A stretch of DNA of 57,500 nucleotides from Prorocentrum cordatum (Eukaryota > Sar > Dinophyceae > Prorocentrales > Prorocentraceae), in assembly GCA_963575745.1 (NCBI GenBank), contig CAUYUJ010015283.1, positions 377,410 through 434,909 of the forward strand, read 5' to 3'. The notes beneath the pieces are model-generated. The model had not been told where the DNA came from, searched no databases, and was given only the letters and a program-made list of their open reading frames with translations. The number at the start of each line of letters is the position of its first letter. Position 1 is the first letter of the stretch. This document shows positions 29,607 to 39,570 of this stretch, one piece after another. The position numbers and the translations under genes are program-made.

Positions 29607-31162
29607 TCCGTCCGTCTTGGGGATGAAGGCCATCTTGGTGGCGAAATCGGGCCACTCGCACCTCTGCTCGATCACGTCAATCAGGTCGATCATGGCCTCG
29701 ATGCCTTCGTCGTCCATCAGCTGCGGCTCCCTGGGCCTGAGCGAGTCGAAGGACGCGCCCGTGGCCTCCTTGAAGCTGCTGATCACCTTCCTGACCTCCT
29801 CGAGTGTGGGCCTAGGTGGCCTCTCGCCAATCTCATCTGGCCAGTCAACGCGGGCTTCCTGGGAGCTGGCGCAGGAGGAGGTGGGGCCCCCCAAGCCCCA
29901 GTACCCAGACCATTCCTTCACCAAGGCGGTAACCGTCTCCTGGAGGGTAGGAGGAGAGCCGTCAGGAGACGCCCCCGTAGGGCGAGGCGCCCAGCCTTGT
30001 GGAGGTTTGGTAAGAGCATGGAGGGCCCCCGTGCCTCTAGTGTGGTTGTCGATCACCCAGTCGTTGTAGCTCGACTGCCTCGCGGCAGCCTCCTTCTGGA
30101 CCATCTTGTCGGCAGCCGCGTTGACGTAAGCAGCGATGCCCTGCAGCGTGCCGATGTCCAGGGAAGGCGTGGCCTCCGCCAAGGTAGCGAGGATGGTGAT
30201 CGTGTTCAGGTCGGTGGCCAGAACCAGGTCGTCGCCCTTCATCTTGCTGAGAACCCGCAGCGCTCGAAGCCGACGAAGGGGAAAGTCGACCTGCGCGCAA
30301 TCCTTGATCGCGATTGCCACCCTCTTGTGCCAGGATGTTGCCTTGGAGCACTTAGGGATGCGTGGCGGGCTGGGTGCGGCAACCTTGGTCTTCTTGAGGC
30401 GTGGCCTGGCGGCGCGGCCTGCATAGTCGTTGTACTTGTGAGCCAGACCGACGGCGTCGATACTGTTCCACTCGGCCTGGTGGACGAAAAGCTGCCAGCG
30501 CGAGGAGAGCGAACTCGTGGCCTGCATGGCTTGCCGAGTGGCCAACCAGGGAACTGAGTGGTCCTTGCTGCAGCACGCGGTCGGCAACGGGCAGGGCAAG
30601 CGCTTAGGGGTCTCGATGAGTTGCATCTTCCTGGCGAAGGTGCTGCCGTCGACCCTCAACTGGACAGGAAAATGCGGCGCTAGGTTCCAGCCGCGCAGCA
30701 CTTTGGCCTCCGCTGCGCCGAATGTAGTGCTGATGGCCCAGTAGTCGATGATGCGCCCCCCAGGGCGGCAGGTGCCCTCGACAGGGGCGGCCACCTTGAG
30801 CTTGAGCGCGCTGAGGAAACCTGACGCCGCCCACTCCTGCGGCTCCAGATTGAAGCCCCCGCCGATGATGATGGGCTTGGCGACCTGCTTAGCCGCGCGG
30901 TAGACGGCATGCAGCACCTGGTAGTTGAAGTCGGACATGCCCTCGCTGTCCTTGAGGTAAGTGTTGAACCAGGCAACTCCGCCAGGCACAATGCCAGCGA
31001 AGTGGGCGACCGAGGCCCTGCCAGGGAAGAGCTCGAAGCCGCTCTTTATCTCAAAGGCTCCGAGGCCATGCGCACGCGGCGCCAGCTGCAGCAGCCCTCC
31101 ATGGCCTGGGAGGCCAGGGCCCGTACCCACTGCGGGGCACGCGAGGGCATGCCAGCCCTGGA
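29607..31162 (-). pseudogene. LINE ORF2, endonuclease and start of RT
   Basis: Open to 31130 without an ATG at the 5' side, as expected after 5' truncation. The apurinic-type endonuclease is recognised by IIIGGGFNLEPQEW, where GGDFN is expected (Asp changed to Gly), then RIIDYWAIS and LAPHFPVQL. A ~300-residue linker leads to the RT N-terminal part (VRKVISSFKEATGASFDSL, then KMAFIPKTDGGR). Directly after this Lys-Thr-Asp-Gly-Gly motif the sequence jumps to the thumb region, so about 250-350 residues containing the catalytic palm are gone. Confidence 0.75.
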
Positions 31163-31331
31163 ATACAACCGTCTTCTATCGGTCGCGCCATAGGCTGCGC
31201 CCATGGCGGCCGAGAATAAAACCGATTCCTATCGGTTGCGCCATAGGTGGCGCCCCTGGCGGCCGAGAATAAAACCGTCTCCTATCGGTTGCGCCATTGG
31301 TTGCGCCCCTGGCGGCCGAGAAGAACACCGT
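31163..31331 (+). repeat. 53-bp tandem array, right part
   Basis: Begins with the 17 bases that complete the split unit. Units then start at 31180, 31233 and 31286, each 53 bp. This side has CCTAT before CGGTTGCGCC, the left side CCTTT, so the two halves belong to slightly different subtypes. Confidence 0.9.
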
Positions 31332-31409
31332 CGCGCAACGGGTGCGGCCAGTCTGTTCAGCTCAGTTCAGTTCAGTTCAGTTCAGTTTAACCAGCGAGAA
31401 ACACATTCG
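31332..31409. repeat. (TTCAG)n pentanucleotide
   Basis: 31352-31387 holds six or seven TTCAG/CTCAG units between the 53-bp array and satellite block 2. Confidence 0.85.
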
Positions 31410-31700
31410 GGTTGAGACTACCATGTTAGATACTCCTCTCGGTGGCCTGGGCGCGTGAAAACATGTGTCTCCAGCTCGGGACCACCATTTTCGAAATTCC
31501 TATGGGTGGCCTGGACACTTGAAACCACATGGTTCTAGTTCGGGGCCACCATGTTCGACGCCTTCCTGGGTGGCCTGGACGCGTAAAAAAAAAAAAACAC
31601 GTGGTTGGGCCACAATGTCAGATACCCTTCTGGGTGGTCTGTGCACGTGAAAACACGTGGTTCCAGCTCGGGACCACCATGCTAGATACCCCAAGGGGAA
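31410..31700 (+). repeat. 64-bp CACGTG satellite (family S), block 2
   Basis: Four or five units with GGTTCCAGCTCGGGACCACC and ATGTTAGATACC phrases. A run of 13 A lies in one unit at about 31586. Confidence 0.85.
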
Positions 31701-32160
31701 CCTGGAAAATCACCAGCCGAAGAAACTGTGTCACATTATCACCTCTGGTGCCGATGTATTCATTTTGTCTGGTTCTTGTGGGCCCCCAGACGACCGCGTG
31801 GCTCGCGCACGTGGGCATTCGTATTTCGCCTGAGACATACTTTGAATTCTGGCCACCAAGAGATGAGCAATGTATCTATGGCACAACAAGCGTTTCTCTC
31901 GAGAAATCCTCAACAATTTCTGCAAAGCAAGCGTTTCACTTGAAACAACCGCTACAAACGAACATGCTTACTGTACCTTGTGCCTTTTAGATGGGAATAT
32001 CGAGAACCAGCGGCTCGCTCGGGACATCCTCAACTTCCAATCCGCCGGCCCTACACGACCTCGTTTGTTATCAGGAAAAGGATCCGCAGGCCCTACAGGA
32101 GCATGGCACCGGGAACAGGTTGACCAACTAAAAGAGAACCCTGGGCCCACGCCTTTTCCG
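31701..32160 (+). repeat. family S module and tail, copy 1
   Basis: The ~95-bp module (GAAAATCACCAGCCGAAG...TCTGGTGCCGATGTA) is followed by a ~350-bp tail shared with 50040-50375. The tail carries three or four copies of a CGTTTCNCTCGAGA-CATCCTCAAC phrase, then GGCCCTAC-CGACNTCGTTT and GACCAACTAAA-GAGAACCC. Confidence 0.75.
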
Positions 32161-32171
32161 GGAAAAAGCTG

Positions 32172-32312
32172 CGTAAACATACACTTTCGGCGCTCCGCAC
32201 AGATTTCTTGGATCGGCGCTGAGCCCCAATGGCGGTGCTTCTGACGGAGGGGAGTTTCAGCGCCGATTCAACAAGTCCGCGCGGACCTCCAACAGTTTAT
32301 GTTTATGTTTAT
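32172..32312. mobile_element. TIR element family C, copy 3
   Basis: 141 bp. Left CGTAAACATACACTTTCGG, right complement CATAAACATAAACTGTTGG. The arms run inward about 50 bp to ATCGGCGCTGA / TCAGCGCCGAT. Confidence 0.8.
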
Positions 32313-32587
32313 GCAGCTTCGTCTTCCTCTAGATCCGATCGATCCGATCAGATAACGATTTCGGCTGGCCCGACCCGATGCGAGTCCAATATTCTGGCGA
32401 TCCGATGCGGCCCAGTGCTTGTACGGTGATGTTGTGCATCCCGGCGCAGCCGATCCGATTCGATCTCGGTTGCGTGCCGATGCAGCCCGATCCGTTGGAC
32501 CTTTCGACTCGATCCGATCTCCCGATCCGATGCCGACTGATCCTGGGACATGTTGGGGGTGCTGCGGCCCCATGCTCCCGCCGAGTG
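32313..32587. repeat. CCGATC-rich low-complexity stretch
   Basis: Many ATCCGAT/GATCCGAT words, similar in kind to 54690-54900. No gene. Confidence 0.6.
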
Positions 32588-32745
32588 TTAAGTCGGGCGT
32601 GTCCCTCTACAGGGGGAATATTCAAAAATAGTAAAAATAGTCTGGAGACGATGTTTTGAGCATTGTTTGGCTATTGTTGAGCATTTTGTTTGCTATTTTG
32701 TTTTTTCGTCCAAAACTCCCCTGTAGGGGGACAAACCCGACCTAA
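32588..32745. mobile_element. TIR element family A, copy 3
   Basis: 158 bp. Left TTAAGTCGGGCGTGTCCC, right complement TTAGGTCGGGTTTGTCCC. Flanked by CCGAGTG directly before and T+CCGAGTG directly after, a convincing 7-8 bp target duplication. Confidence 0.9.
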
Positions 32746-33559
32746 TCCGAGTGCAGGAGTGGGGAGCCTGCAGTGCCAAAGCGCTTGCTGGCGAGCGCGT
32801 GCCTGCGAGAGAAAGGGGCCTGCCTCTCGACGGGCCCAGAGCGCCAACTTGACTGCAGACGGTGACGATAACAGTTCCGCAGCATGCTCAGTGCATCAGA
32901 TGACGCGTTGGTCTCATTCATGTCTTATCTTTGACTTCCTCCCCGGGGGGGTCCTCCCCCCCACCTCCGCTCGTTGTGAACAATAGCGACGGGCGGTTTC
33001 GTATACTCTCGGCCTCCGGAGGGGCCTCACCAGACCCCAGGGGGGCCGAAAAGAGATTCGGGATGGACATCCTGTCCCGAGGAAGAGGTCTACAGTGTAA
33101 ACCCATGCCAAGAAACACCCTGCTTGCCTCCAGGGTGCCCTGGGTTTCTTGGGCTTCGATGGTTCTGCGATGGAAGGCGTGACGTCTTGGGGTCTCAGGG
33201 TTGGGTTTCTTGTGGAAGGTTTTTTGTGGTCCTTGTGGGGTCTTGACCTTTGAGGGTCAACGACGTCGGATGTCTGGGTCCCCACTGGCCCTCCCCCTTC
33301 CCTCCGCCTCCGCCTCTTGCTACTGCCGCTCCTTCTCCGGAGGCAGCCTGGACAGACTGCGGCAGTGCCTTCGGCACGGGGGCAGGGATTGGCTAGGCGT
33401 GCCCCGAGCCTGACTTCGGGCCGTTGTCCTGTCCACCTATACTTCCCTGCCCGGGGGCCCCGCGGACTGGCTGGTGGGAACACGGCGAAGGTGTGCGGGC
33501 GCCTGCGTGAGGGCGTCAGTGGAGCAATGTTTGGGTTCAGCAGGCCGTATCAGTCAGCA
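32746..33559. other. no recognised gene
   Basis: Several open frames on both strands without motifs. CCCCCCACC and GGGGGG runs lie near 32940-32960. Confidence 0.45.
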
Positions 33560-34670
33560 TTGGTCCCGAACAGGGTGGAGGCGGCAGCCGCTTTTCGGTG
33601 CTAAGCTGCTGGCCAGCCACGGGCCAGCTTGGCGTGCGGCTCTGGCGCAACTCAAACTCATGATGTACGACGCAGCCAGAGTGATCTTGGGGTGGACAAG
33701 GGCACGGCCTTCGCGGAGGAGGTGCACGCGCAGGCGATGGCCGAAGCGCGCATCCTGATACGCTGGGGGGCGAAATCGCTGCAGTGGATTGCCCTTGCTC
33801 GCGCGAAGTTGCTGACAGTGTTCCGGTCGAGCCAAGTAGCCGCAGCGGAGCCTGGTTCGCGGGCGATTGCATGTGCCACCTCGCTTGAGCATGCGAGGGA
33901 TGCGGATATGGTGCGACATGTCTGGGTTCGGCCACCTCACTTGAGCATGCAAGGGATGTGGATGTGGTGCGACAGTTCTGCTCGGGCAGCCTGGGCGATG
34001 CAGTGCAACCGTGCCCGTTGCGCGCCCAAGCGGGCGGCACAGCGGCAGAAACACGCAGTCCTCCCGTCCGCGGTGCTGGCGCAGAAGCAAAGGGGGTTTT
34101 CGAGCCAGCTCGCCTGCCTCAGCGACGAAAGGCTGATCCCGCGCACGGACCTCCTCGCATTGCGGCCGCCGCTGGCCTCAGGCTCCCGCCGGGCGCCATG
34201 GGGTGCCGTTTCGCGTGCGGCGGTGCTCTGGGCGTGGCTTCTGGCCACCGTTTACGATAGTGCCGGCAGAACACGGCCGTCACGATACGGACGGGTGCGC
34301 GGCCTGCGAGGCGCTGGGGGCAACGGCGGTGCTGGCAGTGGGCTCGGGCCATTTTCACGAGGTGGTGCCCCGCGCTGCAGGAGCCGCGGGAGGCGCCCTG
34401 CTTCGGGCGGGTTCAGAGGCGCGCGAGGGGGAGCCATGGGCGCCAGACGGCGCGCTGGACCGGAGCTGGGCTGGCCGTGAAGTGCCGTCGGGTCGGCCCG
34501 GCTGCCCTGTATCCTGCGACCCCGGTGAGGGGTGCCAGTCCGCCCGCGTCCACTGCGCGCTGGCCAGGGGCTGCTGGCCAGCGCCAGTCACGCGAGTGTC
34601 TCGTCTTGCAGCCTGCTCCACACGGCGTCTGGCACTTCTCAGGCAGGGCCCCTGCTCGCCGTGCTCGTGA
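33560..34670 (+). pseudogene. possible LINE 3' remnant
   Basis: Frames change several times. A Leu/Ala-rich stretch (AVSRAAVLWAWLLATVYDSAG) is followed in the next frame by DGCAACEALGATAVLAVGSGHFHEV. This recalls the Cys-x-x-Cys...His motif that follows RT in dinoflagellate LINEs. Upstream (33629-33880) Arg/Ala-rich helices are unrecognised. A direct tandem repeat of ~56 bp occurs at 33876 and 33932 (CACCTC-CTTGAGCATGC). No RT or RNase H motif is preserved, so this is a weak call. Confidence 0.3.
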
Positions 34671-34779
34671 CTGCGAGTTCGCGACCGATGGCAGAGGGCC
34701 TGCAGTGTTGTGCGGGAGAGCCAGTCGACTCAGCCCACTCATTAGCGACATTCCACGGAAGTGGTGGCATCTCCAGGCC
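34671..34779. other. spacer
   Basis: Nothing recognised. Confidence 0.3.
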
Positions 34780-34966
34780 TCTTCAGTGGGGCCCGAGCAG
34801 ATAATGTCGCATGATCGCGCCGCATCGCCGATGTATCGGCGATGCGGCTCGATGTGGAGCCAAGATTTCTCCATGCAAACGGCGCCGATGCATCGCCGAT
34901 GCATCGGCGATGCGGCGCGTTCCTCCAGCCCCATCTGCTCGGACCTCATTTTTGAGGCCTCCGCCA
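34780..34966. mobile_element. palindromic TIR-like element
   Basis: The outer arms read GGCCTCTTCAGTGGGG...GAGCAGAT on the left and ATCTGCTCGGACC...GAGGCCTC on the right. The inner arms are CGCCGCATCGCCGATG and CATCGGCGATGCGGCG, each joined to further CGCCGATGCATCGGCG palindromes. Confidence 0.7.
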
Positions 34967-34974
34967 TCCATCTA

Positions 34975-35157
34975 ATCCTCCTCCTCCTCCTCCTCCTCCT
35001 CCTCCTCCTCCTCCTCCTCCTCCTCCCCCTCCTCTTCCTCCTCCTCCTCCTCCTCCTCCTCCTCCTCCTCCTTGGCGTCCTCGTTCTCCATCTCCTCCTC
35101 CTCCTCCTCCTCATCCTTCTCCTCCTCCTCCTCCTCCTCCTCCTCTTCCTCCTCATT
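34975..35157. repeat. (CTC)n microsatellite
   Basis: About 180 nt of TCC/CTC with a few TT or GG interruptions. Confidence 0.95.
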
Positions 35158-35589
35158 GCTCTTTCTGCAGCGTGTGCCATAACAAAGCTTCGCTCTGAGC
35201 TCGTGCACGCCGCTCATCGGTCGCATGCTCGGCGATTGTAACCCTCAGCTTTCGATTTACCACGCGGCACTCACCTTCACAGGGACGTGCGCTGCTCGAT
35301 TTCGTCCTCGATTTTGCCCCCGCCCTTGCATCTTGAGGTTGCTTCCGCGTCGGCTGGAGCTCTGGCATCGTCCTCCTCGGCGGGGGCCCTGGCGTCGGCT
35401 GGAGCGCGCTCGCTGGCAGGGGTCAAGAACTGGACTGGCATTGGCACGCCAGCCGATGCCCTGGCCGCGCAGATCGGCGGGAGGAGCCTGGGGCAGTGGC
35501 AACCGCGAGTGTGTTTCCAGTCCCATGTTTTGATGTAAGAGTGGGCGCAGGGAGGGAGGGAGGGAGGTGGAAGGGGAAGGGGATAGAGA
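35158..35589. other. no recognised gene
   Basis: A GCTGGAGC...GGCGTCGGCTGGAGC duplication lies at about 35351-35405. No domain motif. Confidence 0.4.
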
Positions 35590-35806
35590 TGGCGACGGTT
35601 GTGGCGGCGATGGTGATGGTGATGGTGGTGATGATGGTGATGATGGTGATGATGATGTTGTTGATGCTGCTGCTGATGATGCTGATGATGATGGTGGTCA
35701 TTCTGGTGCTGTTGGTGGTGATGGTGAGGAAGAGGAGAAGGAGGAGGAGGAGGAGATGGAGGAGGAGGAGGAGGAGGAGGAGGAGGAGGAGGAGGATGCG
35801 GAGGCC
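35590..35806. repeat. (GAT)n/(GGT)n then (GGA)n tract
   Basis: GATGGTGATG-type units to about 35725 pass into GAGGAGG units to 35806. Confidence 0.9.
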
Positions 35807-36289
35807 GAACATAATCAGCCACACCGCCACCCCAGTGTCGAAACTCACCTCGTCTTGTTCGCGTATGTACCCGACAGGTTTAGCAGGTTTAGCAGGAGGA
35901 GCTCTGCCATCTCATGCGAACCCCACCCCAGCCGATCCGATCGAGGCTTGGGCATCGGAGACTCCCGTTGGGGTCTACCTGCCTGCAGACGTGGTTCGGA
36001 TTCTTCACCCCAGCCATCGTTTAAGAACTCTTGCCTGCTGGGGTACGGTTCACATGTGGCTGCCTACCTGAGCACCGCTGTCGAACTGCAACCTCGGGTG
36101 CAAGCTCTGAACCCTCATGCGACCGAACGATGATGAAATGCCCACCCCTCTGAGCACCCCATTGGGAAGGGGACGCTCAAATATCTATCCCCGGCCGTCG
36201 AGTCCTCCGGGCCGCAGCAAGCGACCCAGAAGACAAGCTAACTGATGCTCGAATCGTCCCCGGCCGTGCGGTGTAAGCTGTGTGGTGGA
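35807..36289. other. no recognised gene
   Basis: GTTTAGCAGGTTTAGCAGG is a short duplication at about 35878. Otherwise nothing. Confidence 0.4.
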
Positions 36290-36425
36290 GTATGCGTGGT
36301 GCGAGCTGAAGGGACCCACGAGGCGGTCACGGGCGGCGACGTGGCGAGACCTCACCGGACCCATGCAGCGCACGGGGAGGCTACGGGCGGCAACGTGGCA
36401 AGACCTCGCTGGACCCGTTGACTCC
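36290..36425 (+). repeat. ~54-bp tandem duplication
   Basis: GGGACCCA-GGCGG...CGTGGCGAGACCTC recurs as GGACCCATG...CGTGGCAAGACCTC about 54 bp later, then a third partial GGACCC. Confidence 0.6.
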
Positions 36426-36484
36426 GTGGGGCGACAAGTAAGAACCCCTGAGTGCAAGCAGTGCTCGCAGGCAGAGTTCAACAA

Positions 36485-36529
36485 GTACAGACTCCCCCCC
36501 AGTTTGATACGGGGTTGGGGAGTCTGTAC
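36485..36529. repeat. perfect hairpin, 13-bp stem
   Basis: GTACAGACTCCCC (36485-36497) and GGGGAGTCTGTAC (36517-36529) are exact complements around a 19-nt loop. Confidence 0.8.
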
Positions 36530-37021
36530 CCCAACCGCTGGTTCGAACTGGGAGGGGGGGGGGTTGTCCCCCCCTCCCCTGCTTTCCGGTCAGGGGGGTC
36601 TCCGTCTTCCCCAGTTCGGTTCGACCGGGAAAAGGGGGGGGGGGTACTTCTGTGTCACCCCCCAGCCCTCCCCCGCCCTCGGTTTCCGGGCCCCTGAGAT
36701 CCGACACTGCAGAAAAAACGCAACATCGCAGACAATCACGACCGGACGCCCGGAACTCCTCTTCTTCTGCTTTTCGAGCCGGATCGGTCTGTGAGGGTCC
36801 CGCGGGGCCCAAAGATAGCGAAGCGAAAACGCCGGGCCGGGCTCGAAACATCTGGGTCGCCAGTATCTCAGGGGCAGGGGGGGGCTCACCCCCTCCCCCT
36901 CTCGGTTTCCCGCTGGGTGCTTGCCGCTGATGTCAAAAAAACCCTCTGCCCCCTGCCCCTCCCCCTCGCCCCTCCTCCCTCATTCTTCCGCTCTGCGCCC
37001 TCTTCTCTTCGTTCTCCCTCC
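36530..37021. other. no recognised gene; G/C runs
   Basis: Long G and C homopolymer runs at 36550-36660 and 36877-36900 can pair with each other. No coding motif. Confidence 0.45.
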
Positions 37022-37135
37022 TTCAATCCCTCCTCCTCCTCCTCCTCCTCCTCCTCTCCTCTACCTCCTCTCCTCCTTCTTCTTCTTCCTCCCTCTCCTC
37101 CTCCTCCTCTCCTCCTCCTCCTCCTCCTCCTCCTC

Positions 37136-37167
<32 letters not shown>

Positions 37168-37170
37168 TTC
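37022..37170. repeat. (CTC)n microsatellite
   Basis: About 140 nt of CTC/TCC with CTT interruptions. Confidence 0.95.
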
Positions 37171-37338
37171 TCACCCTCCCTTAAGCCGTTCGGGCTCGAG
37201 CCCACGTCCTTCGCCCCGTCGAAGACACTTGTTCCAGTCCAATCCCAGTGCCTTCACGTGGCGCTTGATGAATATCTTCACATTTTTTCCCCCACATTTA
37301 GTTGAGGATCACGAGAGCTGGGATATATTCATTGCAGT

Positions 37339-38459
37339 ATGGGAAAGCCGCAACAGAGCAGCAGCAAGCCTCTGCGAGCGTGGTCCAGATGCAGTTTCTG
37401 TCAGGCATGCGAGTACAATCATCGCCTGCTGCTGAACAACAACCGGTGTGCGTCCTGCACCCACACAGTCCGCATCTTCGTTCCCAAGCCTGCCAGGTCT
37501 CGGTCCCCCAGTCATGATCACGGAGATCGGCAAGTGCGCTTCGAGGGCGCGTCCGAGGGCCCGGGCACACCCCGCGGTCGGCGGGGCAGCAAGAGCAAAG
37601 GCAAGGACAAGCAACAGCAGGAGGTAGCGGCACTGCTCGAGCAAGCGTTGGCCCAGAGCGCCGACGCGGAGCTCAAGGCGGTGCTGAAGGTGCAGAAGGG
37701 GCACCTCAGCAACCTGATGTCCCAGGCGCCCACCTCGGACGTGGACCAGGTCAAGCAGACCGATGGCGTGCTCAAGGGGGCGGCCAACAGGCACAGCCAG
37801 CTCGGAGCAGGTCATCCGCTTGCGGAAGCAGTTGGCCATAGCGGAGAAGAAGGAGCAGGAGGCGGCGCTGGAGGTGGCCACGTGCGAGGCCACCAAGCGC
37901 GCCGCCACAGGTGCTCTAGCCCGAGCTGAGGGTCTCCGCACCTCGGCCAAGAGCGACGGCAGCAGCGAACCCGCGTGTTTCGGGCTCAACATGAATTAGG
38001 AGCCCTTCGCATCCTTCGAGGAGTGGGAGTGCGAGGAGACGGACAAGGACAAGCTCCGCAGTCTCAAGGCGGAGTTCGGAGCCATCGGACCACACGAGCG
38101 AGGCGAAGAACGCGGAGTGGAGCGACTTCGTGGAGCGCGTCAAGAGCGAGCAGAAGGCCGCGCGGGAGCGGATGTCCAAGAAACGGCGCGGCGCCGACGG
38201 CGCGGTCGCTGGCGGTGCTGACGAGGCAGCGGCCCCCACCGGTGGCGTTAGCAGTGGCCAGCCGTCCGCGGGCAGCGCGGGCGGCAGCGCAGCGCCCGCG
38301 GGCACCTCGGCTGAGGGGGAGGCGGCCATCAAGCGCGAGGCCGAGCGCTTGTCTCAGGCGCGCTTCGCAGCGAAGGAGGCAGCGGCTCGGGAGAAGGACG
38401 CCGCCACTGCAGCCCGTGACGCTGATCCTGCAGGAGGCACGCCGGGGGCGAGCTCTTGA
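37339..38459 (+). pseudogene. LINE ORF1 (zinc finger, coiled coil), frameshifted
   Basis: Starts at an ATG. Residues ~17-42 hold CSFCQAC...CASC, a Cys4-like finger. A basic Ser/Arg/Lys-rich stretch follows, then helical Glu/Leu-rich sequence (EVAALLEQALAQSADAELK). Near 37800 the frame changes to SEQVIRLRKQLAIAEKKEQE, a coiled coil ending at a TAG. The text continues past that stop (FEEWECEETDKDKLRSLK) and changes frame again near 38090 to VKSEQKAARERMSKKRR, ending at 38459. Such proteins bind the element RNA. The call rests on the finger-plus-coiled-coil layout and its place before the endonuclease. Confidence 0.6.
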
Positions 38460-38639
38460 CTGCGGTCTATCAGTGCAACCACTACGGCGACCTCGGCGTC
38501 GCCATCGGGGAGTGCCGGTACCACGCCTTCGAGTACTGGTCTAACAACTTCGGGTTCTGGCAGCTGTGCGTCCGAGGCGACGTCCACTGCGGCCACTTCG
38601 GGTTCAGGCATCGGAGAGTCGACGACGACGCCGTTTGAT

Positions 38640-39570
<931 letters not shown>

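Larger units (their letters stand above)
26856..31162 (-). mobile_element. 5'-truncated LINE retrotransposon with poly(A), internally deleted
   Basis: Minus-strand element of 4,307 bp. Its 3' end is a run of ten T on the plus strand (26856-26865). Its 5' end starts inside the endonuclease domain at 31162. The order is endonuclease, RT start, RT-distal region, RNase H, C-terminal Cys motif. It sits inside a 53-bp tandem array: 36 bases of one unit lie left of it and the remaining 17 (31163-31179) right of it, so at most a 2-bp duplication (GA) flanks it. The RT palm is missing. It cannot move on its own. Confidence 0.85.
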
